NCBI GenBank assembly: GCA_033439255.1
Contig: CM065878.1
Location: forward strand, 1,860,001-1,924,000
Origin: Hericium rajendrae
Taxonomy: Eukaryota; Basidiomycota; Agaricomycetes; Russulales; Hericiaceae
Length of the DNA: 64,000 bases
Direction: 5' to 3'
Numbering within the stretch: the stretch's first letter is position 1; each line of letters opens with the position of its first letter. Shown one piece after another: positions 1-12,500 of the stretch. The position numbers and the translations under genes were made by a program. Under the pieces are notes generated by a model, which saw nothing but the letters and a program-made list of their open reading frames with translations, was not told where the DNA came from and made no database searches.

Positions 1-2718
1 ATCGAGACTGGATCAAGGTGAGATTACAAGGATTCTTCTCTCGCTTGGGGTCGCTCATGTCATGCTTTGCTAGGTCAAGCCCGAGTATATGGTGTGGTCG
101 AATTCAAAGGATGTCCAGCTAAATTTTTGCTGACGTGGTTTCAGGATAACATGGGCGAGACTGTGGATGTCCTTGTCGTTGGTATGGCCTGACAAACTTT
201 GTGAGAAATACCGAGTGACTTATCAATTCCTGACATAGGCGGCAATTATGGTTCCGGTCGGCGGGGCGGGGGCGTATCGAGTCTCATATGTGCTGTACTG
301 GATGATAGACATGCAAAGGAAGGTGAAGAACCCAAGTAAATGCTGTTTTGAAAAGGATCCAGGACCACTGCTCATCTGCTTCTTCGCAGATACAGCACTT
401 TTGTTCGCGTAGGTTCGGGCTTCTCGTATGCCGATTATCTTTGGATACGAGCGAAACCTTGGAAGCAATGTGATCCGAAAAAGCCTCCCCTTTTTTGCAG
501 ACAGCCCACAAGTCGCACGAAGACAAGGCTGAGGCCTATCTAGAGCCAGAGGAGTACGTCTAGAATCTACCGTATCCGATCTGAGATCATCAAATAATGC
601 GTTTCTGTTGCTCTAGGTCATTCATCGTCAAAGTGAAGGCAGCAGAGATCACGCCATCGGGTAAGTGCTTGACGAACAGTACACGGTTCTAAGTACAACC
701 TAAACTCCCAATGTGCAGATCAGTATCATATGGGTTTTACTCTGCGATTTCCCCGAGCACTCATCATTCGGGACGATTTGTCAGTTGCCGATTGCATGAC
801 GGCTTCGAGTGAGATATCTCGCGGATGCATCACGAGCGTGTATCTGACGGGTCTGCAGGCGTTCTGGAAAGTATACGAGCTGAGAACAAGAGGAAGCTGA
901 ACGGCGATTCAGAGTACGTGCTATCCGCTGTGCAGATATCCGGGAAATTGATACAACGATGATCGCATAGTATGACAAAAAAGAAACGCAAAATAGGCGG
1001 GAAAAAGGTCCGTTACTTCGTTTGAATCTGTGATTAGTTAACTAACGAATCCTGCTCAAGCCTTCGGTACTACTGGAATATAAAGGAATTGACCTCAAAG
1101 ACGTTGAGATTGAGTCCGACATCTTTGAGGGGATGACATTCGGCAAGTATCAGATATATGCATGGACATACATCTTGGCTGAGACTGTTCCAGTGGTCTC
1201 CTCGGATCCTAAGTCAAGGACACGAGACGCGGATAGGCAAGAGTTGTTGAAGGAGTGCGTTCCGGGCCTTCTTACTCTCATTCATTTTTCAAGCTGACAA
1301 CGATATCTCAGAATCCGCGCGAACGGTGGGGCAATTGCACAAGTGGCGAGAGGTCAGGAAGGGCTTTACGTCGTGTATGGTGGCACTACTACCCGTAAGT
1401 ATCCTTCAATTCTTCATCACGCAACTAACAGTAAAGTATCAGCTCATGACATCAAGTCTGCTATCAACAAAGGACACGAAGTTATAAACCTCAATGGATC
1501 AGGAATTCCATTCTTACAGGCGAGCGCAGGCCCATGTCAAAGCGGTATATCGCTTCCACCAGCACGTTTGAAAGACGGGACTGATTTATATAAAACCATT
1601 AGGTACTTCTTTCATGCCAGTGATGAACGCAAGCTTTCCGATGAGTACAACCAAGAAGACGTTGAAGTCTTCGGCGAAGAAGAGGCCATGGACGTCTCTC
1701 GTACTCCGAGCGTTCCGCCTGCTGCGATTGGGCAGGCACAACCGGCGGAAGAAGAGAAAGAGGGGAAAGAAGAAATAGAGCCGACACTGAAGGAATGGAT
1801 CCAAGTACGGGGAGAAGAGCGAGCGGAAGGTGCAGAGGAAGAGTCGGTTACGGATCCTGACTCGGAGAATGAGGATGTCTTGGAACCACTTAGTGGCGAG
1901 GACGAATGGCTCACTACCAAAGCGCATGTTTCAGGCGATGTGGAAATCACAGGCGGCGTGGTATGTCTCCATCTTTCGGGACTGACCCCATTAACAACAG
2001 CTTTGTATCACGGCAGTCACAGCTGGGTGTTCAGGAGCCGTCAGAGGTTTGTCACTTGCCTCGCAGCTATATGCAGCGGTTCACCTTTTTATATCTCCAC
2101 CAGGTCGAACAGCCCAGTATAAAGATGGGCGAAGAGGAAACCGCCATGGCATACGATGAAGAGCACATTTTCCGCCATCTGTACGGAGATCCATTCGAAC
2201 ACCATGCAAGGCCTGAAACTGATTTCTCTTACAGGGCCTTCTACCTCGATTCGCCAGAGAACGCTCGTAAGAACGGAATGGCCGTCAAATCCACTCGACA
2301 CGAAGCCGATATAAGCAAGAGGTACGAACAAGTGCCATAATGCAGAATCACCAGTGCTAATGACCTTCATTCGCTTGCTATTTCCAGTTTCGACTCGCTG
2401 AAGCAGTTGATCATAAGTAACGGCGGACGCGTTGTTGAACTGGATGATCCGAAACTGACTCACGTTGTCCTGGACAAACGGGATGATAGTCGACGCCGAG
2501 AGTTGATCGCGCGAACATCGAAGTATGTCCCATGATTTTTCTTGATCATCGCTACCTCACGACATTGCTAGACCGAAGCGACGTAATCTTGTCCTTGCGG
2601 ACTACATCCAAGCTTGCCTGGACGAGGAGACACTGTTGGATGAAGCCGGTGAGTAGTGGCCTTTGTAGCTCTATAGTCGTCGGTGACGCTTTTCGACTGG
2701 ACAGAATTCGCTCCTTGA
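1..2718 (+). CDS. LIG4: DNA ligase IV, C-terminal part (5' end outside window)
   Basis: ATP-dependent DNA ligase that seals breaks in non-homologous end joining in the nucleus. The window opens inside the catalytic domain: KPEYM is followed across an intron by a run reading DNMGETVDVLVVGGNYGSG, the conserved nucleotidyltransferase motif V region. An OB-fold segment (RRGGGVSSLICAVLDD) follows. Then come two BRCT repeats separated by an acidic Glu-rich linker (about 1600-1900), the place where XRCC4/Lif1 binds in known ligase IV. BRCT1 includes IRANGGAIAQVARGQEGLYV; BRCT2 includes LKQLIISNGGRVVELDDPK. Introns are short. One at 1143-1193 appears to be GC-AG. The last exon is best reached by splicing 2649-2704, ending DEAEFAP and a stop at 2716-2718; without that splice translation would stop at 2656. 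Convergent with SF3A2. Family identity is secure; exact exon edges are inferred. Confidence 0.93.
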
Positions 2719-2990
2719 TGGGGGCATACAGCCGTGACTAAAAGATCACCGCTTTTGCATGCATATAGGCGACGATATGGATTTGGTCATTTTGGAAGGG
2801 GCATACATGTAGGACATAGTTTACCACGGAATAGCACGCTGTTATGGCGTGGTGATTCTCAGAGCGTCGGATACAAGCTACCCACGGGGGATTTAGCCTA
2901 TCAATAAATTCAATATTACCCGTAGCAGCGCAACATGAGACACTATTGCTCAGTTATACATGGAAAGCGAGCCGTTAAAATATAATACAC

Positions 2991-3872
2991 TCAGTAGCCT
3001 AGCCGGAACATAAACTGGAAACTATACTGCTTTGTGTCCGGGTCCCAGTGCGACCAGTTCCAGTATCCTGCATCATCCGACTCGTCCTCAATCTCGCGAG
3101 CCGGTATGCGGAAAGCGATGGTTTCGTACGGTTCAGCAGCAACCTATTGCGAGACGTCAGAAGCAGATCGCAAGAAGAGTGTATAGATAGACATACAATG
3201 AGATATTGGTAAGCCTTGTTTGGGGGCTCCCTCTTCTGCTCCCAAGCACTCATGAACCGCCTTCGAGGAACCACACCTGGCTTGATTTGAGGCAGATGCA
3301 CTTGCACCATCATACCCTCCTTCCCAGTATCGCGATCCCGCACTTTGGTAACACGGTAACCCGGCCGCCCAATTTTCAGGAAGACCTTGCGTTGAATATT
3401 TTGTTGTTGCGGAGCGACCTGCAGCTGGCTGTCTTTCATGTCCCGCGCCGCACGACGGGCCAGGTTGGTCTGGTGCTTTTTGCCTTGCGTGTGTGCAAGG
3501 TACGAGCCCTCATTGGTATGAAGGGTCAAACAGAGACGACATTCCAAAGAACCCAGGTGGTTTCGCAAGATATAGGGATCCTGTGGAACAGTCAGCAATC
3601 ATGTTGTGCGCCGAAGTAGGAGCCCAGTGCGCACCTTGGCCAAGTCAATAGTCTCCAAGGCTAGCTTTCTCAAACGCTCCCTCCTGTCAACATTGCTTTC
3701 GGATGCACCGGCGACACCACCGCCACCGAACTTGGACCCAACGCGATTCTACGAACGATTGAGATTTTGAGTAAAAGACGGTAATAACAAACGTTATGTT
3801 TCATACCTGATAATCTACAAGTTTGCATGTTAGTCAAGATCACGATATATAGACATGCATAGACGTACCCAT
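2991..3872 (-). CDS. SF3A2: Splicing factor 3A subunit 2 (SF3a66/Prp11)
   Basis: Subunit of the SF3a complex of the U2 snRNP, needed for branch-point recognition in the spliceosome. The N-terminus spliced from tiny exons reads MDYQ then NRVGSKFGGGG, typical of the family. Next comes a matrin-type C2H2 zinc finger: CRLCLTLHTNEGSYLAHTQG with the paired Cys and His, followed by KKHQTNLARRAA. The remaining body includes GRPGYRVTKVRD, the PGVVPRRRFMSAWEQ stretch and a C-terminal segment rich in Trp and Tyr (WNWSHWDPDTKQ). At least four short introns are visible. The first separates the start codon plus one base from the rest of the protein (donor GTACGT just after ATGG). The gene is compact and lacks the long proline-rich tail of the animal protein, as is usual in fungi. 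It is divergently transcribed from RRP5 across about 300 bp. Confidence 0.95.
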
Positions 3873-4173
3873 TCTTGAGATTTAGAAAATTTTGATGGAG
3901 ATGAACACTGTAGGAGACAACGAGGAGATGGTCACAGACAAAGGACGCGAAGTGCTTATGTGATGCCAGGATCTCTGTGCCGATCAGATCTCTGGTGTCC
4001 CGATCGGGAAGTGGTACTGGCTCGAAATTTCTCGACGGCAGAGCAGCTCTCGCAAAGGCTTGAACGGCCTTGCATAACGTCCTTCCCTCTCACACCATTC
4101 TATTCTCATCGGAAAAGGTGAGTAATTAGCTTCCTGTCGAAACTCTAAAGTAATGATGTATCTGGTGCATAAG
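3873..4173. promoter_or_regulatory. Divergent promoter between SF3A2 and RRP5
   Basis: 301 bp separate the start codons of two divergently transcribed RNA-processing genes. No convincing TATA box is seen. A GTGAGT-type donor at about 4119 followed by a TAAAG about 30 bp later could be a small leader intron of RRP5, but this is weak. Shared control is inference from arrangement only. Confidence 0.4.
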
Positions 4174-7100
4174 ATGTCGCCTAAAAAGCGTCAACTTGAG
4201 GACGTCGCGTCTGTGCCCAAGGCCAAGAAGGCCAAAGTCGCGCAGGAGAGCAAGAAGGACAAAAAGAGCAAGCCCGAGCAGCCTCTCAACCATACCTCTA
4301 ACCTATTAACGGAAGAAATTGACTTCCCTCGTGGTGGAGGAAGCAGCTATACCCCTCTGGAGGTTAAAACCATACGAGCGGAGGCCGTGAAGGAAGCTAA
4401 TGAAGAGCTGTTCAAGGTGAGTAGTAGTTGTGTCGTTCTCCATTCACAGCCCTGAATCTAGTCCTAGGAAAATGAGAAGACGAAGACAACCCAGAGACAT
4501 CGGCGAAAGTCCGACATCAAGGGCAAAGGCAAAGCTACGGAGCAAGGAGGCAAGAGCGAGACCATGCGAATTGAACACCTCAATTATAAGGTAACTGCAT
4601 CTGGCCATCGTGTATTTTCTTTCTGACGGAGTTTGCAGCGTGTAACAATTGGCTTGCGAATCCTCGCCCAGGTCATCTCCGTACAGCCATTGGCACTCAT
4701 CGTGTCCCTCCCAAATCAGCTCCTTGGGCACATTCCTATCACCCAGATATCTTCGGAGCTTACAAAATCTCTGGAAGATATGGACGCTGATGACGATGGA
4801 GGTCCCAAGATGAAAATGAAGAGGAGGAAGAAACAACAAAATCAAAAGTTCCTGACCTATTCGAGATCTTCAATGTGGGGCAATACGTGCGATGCGTCGT
4901 AACTGCCGTTCATGCCACTGGGTCGACAGAGAACATGTCGGGCGTTGGGAAGGGGAAAGATGAAGTCGAGAGAGCAAGTCGAAGAGTGGAGCTGAGCCTC
5001 ATCCCTGAGCAGGTGAACGAGGGCGTCGTAAAAGCGGACTTGAAAGATGGCTTCGTAAGTGTACCGAATGATATGTTTTTCCATTCACTGATTCCATGTA
5101 GACCCTTTCAGCATCCGTTAGAAGCATTGAAGATCATGGATACATCCTGAATCTCGGAGTTTCAGACGTTTCAGGGTTTTTGTCACTCAAAGAAGCTCGC
5201 AAGGCTTTCAGCGAGTCTCCAAAGTTGCACGTTGGTCAGATCCTCGACGCGTCAGTCTCCAAGCTTTCTGCAAACGGCAGAACATGCAATGTAGTGGTAG
5301 CTCCATCGGTTGTTCATGGTGCATTCGTGAGTGCTCTTTGTGTCCTTGCCCAAACAGATTGTTTTATGATTCTTTTTAGTTAAGTGAAGTGACCAACGTG
5401 ACATCCGTTCTACCTGGTGAACTGGTGCAATGCCTTATCACAGCCATTTCCCCTATGGGTGTGAACGTACAGATGCTCGGATATTTCGATGGAACCATCG
5501 ACGAATTTCACTTACCTCCCGGCGATCCCTCTGAGGTGCTCAAGTTAGGCCAGAAAGTGAAGGCCAGGGTCCTTTATGAGATCCCAGGGACCTCTCCACC
5601 TCGATTCGCCCTGTCTTTGGCTCACCATGTAATAAACATGGAGGTTCGAAGGTCAAGCAGCGAAGATGAGTCCAGTCCAAGTCTTCAGGAAGCGTATCCC
5701 ATCGGTACCATCCTCGAGGCTGTCAAGGTGGTGAAGGTGGAATCGGAGCGTGGGTTGATCGTCGAAATGCAGTCCGGTCTGCAGGGTTTCATCCATGTGA
5801 GTTTTCGCCAGACTTCTTTGATGAGCATTTTCCTCATGACCTTTTAGATATCGCATGTGTCTGATGAGCATGTTCCATCGCTTTCGCCTTCATCTGGTTC
5901 ATGGAAAGTTGGGACGTCACATCGTGCTCGGGTGACGGGTTACATCCCCTTAGACGGTCTTCTGCAGTTGTCGTTACGCAACTCTATTTTGGAGCAGAAG
6001 TTCTTGCAGGTCGCGGACGTTCGACCCGGGGAGCTTATCAAGGGAACGATCAAGAAACTCACGGACTCCGCGTTGTTCATCTCCATGTCAGGAAGTGTGG
6101 ATGGCGTTGTCTTCCCGAATCACTACGCAGATATCACCCTCAAGCAGCCCCAGAGGAGATTCAAAACTGGTGCCAACATCAAATGCAGGGTATGATTTTT
6201 TTTTGGCTACGTAAAAGCTTTTGACTGACCGTTCGACCAGGTGTTGACGGTTGATCCTGAGCGCAAGCGGATATCCTTGACCGCCAAGAAAACTCTTGTC
6301 GAGTCTGAACTCCCAATTATTACCAAGTTCGAGGATGCAAAAGTTGGACTGGTCACACATGCTGTTGTTTTCCGTGTCAACGAGTATAATCTTCAAATTG
6401 AATTCTTCAACAACGTGAAGGGTTCGATCCCGGCAAAAGAAGCAAGGTATGGCGATCCTCGTGAAGCCATTCATCTCTTGCTAATGTTTTACATTATTTC
6501 AACAGCGAGGGAGCCGTTTTCTGTCGGAAGCTTTCGCAATGGGGAAACCGGTCAAAGTGCGCATCATCCACGTGAATCCTGAGAAACAAAGAATTGTTGC
6601 CAGTGTCCGACAAGCGGCCTCCAACTTTGTGTCTTCCATCACCGACATTAGCAGTGTGGAGATCGGCCACATCGTGGCGGGTGTCGTGTCCGAAATCCAC
6701 AAGGAGAATGTGGTCGTGATGCTGGACTCAGCCACCGAGATCAAAGCCTTAATCTCTCTGAAAATCTTGCCAATCATCGCAAGTTGCCTGTCGCACAACT
6801 GCGCGGCGCCCTGACAGTCGGCGAGAAGCTCGATGACCTGGTGGTCGTATCCCGCATCCCTGAAAAAGGGATTGTCATCGTGGCCAGCCGACCAAAAACG
6901 AAGCCGAGCATTGAGCAGAGGCAGCCTGTGACCATGGAGACCGTCATTCCGGGTCGGATTGTGGGTGGTCGCATCCTTCGGCATAATCGCAGAGGCACCA
7001 TCGTCAAGCTTACGGGACACATTCATGGAACGCTGCATCCCACAGACGCCTCTGACGATTACGAGACTGGAACACCTTTCCCCAACGTTGACTCGTTGAT

Positions 7101-9336
7101 CAAAGCCACTGTCATCGCTGTTGACAAAGAGAAGAAGCAACTCACGTTATCGACTCGCCCTTCAAGGCTTGATCCATCGAGCAGCAGCCGCATCGTCGAT
7201 CGTGAGATAGATGGCCTCAGTGATCTCAAGCAGGGCGAAACTGTCCGAGGTTTCGTAAAGAGCATCGCAGAACATGGCCTGTTCGTGACGCTTGGGCGAG
7301 ATCTGGATGCTCGCGTTCAGATCAAAGAACTCTTTGACGAGGTAAGTTCGACGCCATGCATCTTGTTACGCATTTCCTGATACGTGGAAACAGTACGTCA
7401 AGGATTGGAAAAGCCGTTTCCAGGTTAATCAAGTTGTGAAGGGGCGTGTTTTGAGGTAGGCTATTATCCATCACACGGCTTGTGCTCGATGCTCAAGTCT
7501 CATTTATTAGCATCGATGCCGACAAGAAACAGGTTGAGATGACGTTCCGCTCCGGCGATTTATCGAGATCGTCGAAATCGTCTCTGACTTTGTCGGACTT
7601 TCACGAGGTCAAAAGATTGAAGGTCGCGTCCGAGAAAGGTCGAAGATTACGGACTTTTATTGGGATCGAGGGTTCAAAACTCTCCGGCCTTTGCCATAAA
7701 TCTGAGGTCGAGTCTGATGGTCTTGTATATGACTATTCGTGGTGTTGACGATCCTTCAAGGTCTCTGACAATCAAGACGCTGATGTCGCGCTTGCCCTTC
7801 GGAGCTACCGTGAAGGCGATCACGTCAAGGCCGTCATTTTGTCAATTGATACTGAGAAGCGACGCATCTCTTTCGGCCTCAAACCTTCCTATTTCTCAGA
7901 CGAGGACTTCCAGCCTGACGACGATCAAGACGAGGAGGGCGATCCGGAGGTCCTCGGTGTTGTCGACCAAGATGCAGAGATGCTTGACGCTGAGGACATT
8001 CAGGAAGCCAATCAAAACGAGTCCCAGTCAGAAGATGATCAGGATTCGGAAGACGACGATAACGACGCCATGGCAGTTGATGTCAATTGACTCGATGTTT
8101 GTTGATCAGCAGCCCGCAAGCTCTGCACCTGCACCAATTCCGTCCTTGCAGCTTAAGGGTTTCCAATGGACGGGCGACCTACAAGATGATGCTCAGGAAG
8201 ATGAATCATCGGACGAAAGCGATGCTGAGGAGGCTACTGGGAAGAAAAGGCGGAAAAAGCGCAAGGAGATCGAACAGGACCTCACTGCTGATTTGCAGAC
8301 CAAGACGCCCGAGTCGAACACAGATTACGAGCGACTGCTCCTTGGCTCACCGAACTCGTCATATCTTTGGATCCAGTACATGTCTTTCCAGCTGCAAATT
8401 TCGGAGATCGACAAGGCGCGAGAGATCGCAAAGAGGGCTCTCAAAACCATCAATTTCCGGGAAGAGCAAGAGAAGCTGAACGTTTGGATCGCGTTTCTGA
8501 ACGTGGAGAATATCTACGGGTCGGATGAGTCTTTGGAGGCCGCATTCAAGGATGCCGCTCGTCATAATGAGTCGAAGACTGTCCATCTTCGCCTTGCGTC
8601 TATCTTGGAGCAGTCTGAGAAGTTTGAGGTTCGTCAATCTGTTCGTTCGCCCTGGTGCAGCGGATCTTATTTTCTCTACAGAAAGCAGAGGAGCAGTACA
8701 AGCGCACATGCAAGAAGTTCAGTCAGAGCTCTAAAGTTTGGACACACTACAGTGAATTCTGCCTGAAGCGTGGCGAACTCGAGGAAGCCCGCAAACTACT
8801 GCCTCGAAGTCTACAAAGCCTGGAGAAGCGCAAACGTAAGTGATCCTGGTGTACAAAATAACTTGATTCTGAGTGCATTGCTCTTCTTAGATCTCAAGAC
8901 GATTTCTAAGTTTGCGCAGCTTGAGTACAAGCTGGGAGAACCGGAGCGTGGCAAGACCATCTTTGAGGGCATCATTGACTCCCATCCGAAGCGCTGGGAC
9001 TTGTGGTCCATCTATATGGACATGGAGGCTGGACAGAACGATATCCAGAGCCTTAGGTAGCTAAGAACCATCACAAAAGCATCTCCCGCGTACTGATCAC
9101 ATATATCTTAGGAATCTGTTCGACCGCGTCCTCGCGCTGAAGATGACCAGTCATAAAGCAAAGTAAGTATTTCGCTGCACCACATTGTCAATCGTAGTTG
9201 ATGATGTCTCGTTAGATCATTTTTCAAGAAATGGCTTGACCTTGAACGCCGTTTGGGCGATGAAGAGGGAGCAGCTACTGTCAAGCAGAAGGCCATTGAG
9301 TGGACTCAGCGTGCCGCGAACGGGTCAGCAGAGTAA
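4174..9336 (+). CDS. RRP5: rRNA biogenesis protein RRP5 (multi-S1 domain, HAT repeats)
   Basis: Large nucleolar factor required for processing of both 18S and 5.8S/25S pre-rRNA. The start [11 protein letters not shown] is chosen over an in-frame ATG 21 bp upstream because it begins the Lys-rich nucleolar N-terminus, followed by the conserved [13 protein letters not shown] motif. A long series of S1 RNA-binding repeats follows (about 4.6-7.9 kb), with recurring G-x-V-x-G and H-x-S elements, such as [13 protein letters not shown]. An acidic linker (about 7.9-8.25 kb) then leads to C-terminal HAT/TPR repeats such as [20 protein letters not shown] and [20 protein letters not shown]. The end reads [19 protein letters not shown] and stops at 9334-9336. 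Many introns are present. Reading frame is lost by one base at several places (near 6517-6520, 6761-6764 and 7650-7680) where homology continues uninterrupted. Because the gene is essential in fungi, these are probably sequence errors, not decay. Confidence 0.93.
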
Positions 9337-9567
9337 CATGTATAACGTGGTAGCTCGGGAGTGTTCAGCGCATACACATATGCAACTGCTCATATAATGG
9401 GATATATAATGCGAATATACCGGACAGCAGAAAGCAACAATGATAAGTAGAGTAGGAGATGATGAAACCAAACGAATGAGTGTGTACGACGACGAGTCGA
9501 GATCAATAGGGTATATGGCATGAAGCAAACGGGATAAAGATGTGAAAGCCACAGACCGACAGGAAGG

Positions 9568-12500
9568 TTACGAGCGGGATTTCGACCGTTCGTGAGAGGC
9601 GAAGTTATGGGACTCGAAGTCGCTTAGCGGTCGTCGATTGCTCAACGAACTCGCTAGCTGTCTTTGCCAGTCGTCCAAATCCCCAGAGAGGTGGTCCGAA
9701 TAGACCATCGCGTTGTCGGAGCTCGATCCACTGAGGGGTCGATCGGACATGGAGATACCGGATATTGGGCGTCCATGACCAAAGGTAGGCTGGTCGTCTT
9801 CAAGCAAAAGTCCGATCTTGTGCGAAAGCTGCTCGTTCTCACGCTTGAGGCTGTTGTTTTCGTTAGTGAGCTGCTCCAGCAAGCTTTCGTCGTGACCACC
9901 ACGGGCGACCACGAGGGCGGAGTGTAGTCTCTCCAGTTCCGGCTCGAGCTCCTCCACGCGTGACATGCGTTCGTCTGCCTCACGTTGTGCGGACACGAAC
10001 TTGTCTCGCATGTGGCCAAGATCCTTCTCAAGCGAATCGATTCGCAGACGGAGGTCCTTGTTTTCGTTGATGAGGCGCTGGGACTGGCGCTGAGTGTCAA
10101 TGAGCTGACTGCGAAGGGTTTCATTGGCGCGTCCTTCATCAGACATCGGCGTCCCACGACCATTGACGTTAGTTGCGCGCGAGCTTGATCCCGCACTCGA
10201 GCCGCCGCGAATGGACTCGACTTCAGAGAGGAGGTTGGCGTTCGCAGCCTTTTGCCTCGTCATCTCATCCTTCATCCTACGATTGAGCCGCTCTGTCTCT
10301 CTAAAGAGCAGTTAGTTATGACGGCTGACCAATACTTTAGCAAGACTTACTTGACACAGTGCACGGCAAGGCGATAGTCATCCTCGAGCTGCTGCATACG
10401 AGTCTTGTAGTTGCGCTCCGTCTCGTCAGCCCTGCGCTCAATCTCGGCCAGGCGGGTATCGCTATTGAAGCTCTCATCGCCGCGGCTCAGCGCTGGGCTT
10501 TGAGTCGAGCGTAGGCGGTCCAATTGCGCTGATACCACGGTAACTTGGGCTTCAGCGTCCCGCTTCTGCCTCGTCATTGCCTCAAGCTCACGGGCAGTCT
10601 TCTCCTGGATGCGAGTAAACTCGACGAGTCTGCTCTCAAGCTCCGCAACGCGTCCAGAGGCATCGTCATCCGCCTTCCCAGGGAGACCGTCGTTGTCAAG
10701 TACAATGTCGTTCTCCGCAAGGTAGTTGCGCAGCATGCCCAAGCGTACCTCGGCCTCGGATACATCCTTGCGCGTCTGACGGAGCTCAGCATCTCGAGAC
10801 GCCAGCTCCTTCCGCAAGCGGCCGCTGTCCCCAAGGGCGTTGGAGACCTGGGTACGAAGACCGACGATCTGAGAGCGCAATAAGAGCATCTCTGTCTCAC
10901 CCTCGCGACCCTTGCGACGTTCCTGCGACAGCTCGTTGTGCACGTCATCCAAGCGCGCAGTTGTATCCTTCAGCATGGTACGCAGCGATGCAACCTCTGT
11001 CTCCATCGCCTGGACTTTCTCCAAATGGCCGCGTATCACGCGCTCCTCGTCAGTCTTGAGATCGCGATGAGTGTCGAGAAGTTCGCCAAGACCACCGGTC
11101 GTCAGAGCTCGGAAGGCATCAGCCTCCTCCCTTGACTTCGTCCAGGCATTTTCGATGTCCAGCAGCCTAGCGCGGGCGGACTCCACCTCCGTCGTCCGTG
11201 CCTCCAGGTCACCCCGCAGCTCCGCCATATCCGCCTCGAGCTGCTGAATCTGGTCTCTCGACCGCTGATTCTGCTCATCGACGTCGGTCGCTCGCGCCGT
11301 CGCAGCCTGCAAAGCATTCCGAGCTTGTTCCAGTGCGCGTACATGCTGATCGCGAGAGATCAGCAGCTCCGCCACCTGTGCCTGCAGCGTCGCATGCTCG
11401 GCCTCTTTCTGCTCCAGCGCCGATGTCTGACCGAGGAGCCGATCAGCTTGCTCGCGCAGCGCCGCCTGGAGGCTTGTATGTTGCTCCTGGATCTCGTGTG
11501 GTCTCGCAGCATGCGGACATGGGACTGCTCCAGCGCTTCGGTTCGTTTCGTCGCATCAATGTTACGTGCCTCGGCCTGCTCAAGCAGCGTGGTCTTCAGC
11601 GTCAAGTTGTCGCTTAGCTCCGCGATGCGGCGCTCGTTGGCCCCCCGCTCGGCGAGGGCGGCAGTCAACTGGCGCTCCAGGTCGGCAAGCCGATCGCGTT
11701 CCAGACGACCGAGGTCCGTCTCAGAGTTAGCTTCGAGTGCTGCGAGCTTGGCGCGATAATAGGCCGCCTCTTGCACGGCGCTCGAGCGTTGCCGCTCTGC
11801 CTCATTGATTCTGTCGGAAGCACTCCGTGCTTGCTCAATGACGGTGGCCTGCGTCAGAAAAAACATATCCTTTCGTCGGTGATTAGTCTCCAGAAATAAT
11901 CAACTGCCACATACCTGCAGTTTCGCTCGCAGTTGCTTCAGATTGACGACCACCTCTGGAACCTTGGATTGCCCGATCTCGTGATCTGGACCCTCGCCAT
12001 TGCCCTCATACTCTGTGTCGGCATATATAAACCCGCTCCTCGCCGCCTTAGCTAGCGCCGCCCGCATCCACTCCTGCTTCTTCAACGACATATTTACCTT
12101 CGCCTGCAGATCTCTGAGCATGATTGTAGTTTGGGAATTTCCCGGTACATGACCAGCAGCCCCGTTCACCTGCGCGCCGTGCACATTGAGGGACCCCTCC
12201 GGCGATCGTGCACGCTCACGTTCGCGCCCGACAAGCGGCGAAGTGCTGCGCGTCCCATTCAAGGCTAACGCGACGCTGGTCAAGTTCTGCGCCTGCGCCG
12301 CCTGGCCCGCTGGCGATGCCGAGCGCACTGGGCTGATAGCACGGACTTGCTCCGGCGATAGCGCGCGCTCTCGCACACCGGATTCCGCCGTCGATGCCTC
12401 GCCGTCATCATTTCCGAAGCCATCATCGTCCTCTCGAGACGGTCGCATAGGTGCCTTGCCTTTGCCATTGGTTACTGGGAAGGGCTGCTGCGCGGTGCCA

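Noticed and set aside
2649-2656. Stop codon of LIG4 at 2,654-2,656
   Set aside because: It lies within a GTGAGT splice donor; splicing to 2,705 gives a better acidic C-terminus and stop at 2,718. Kept only as the alternative.
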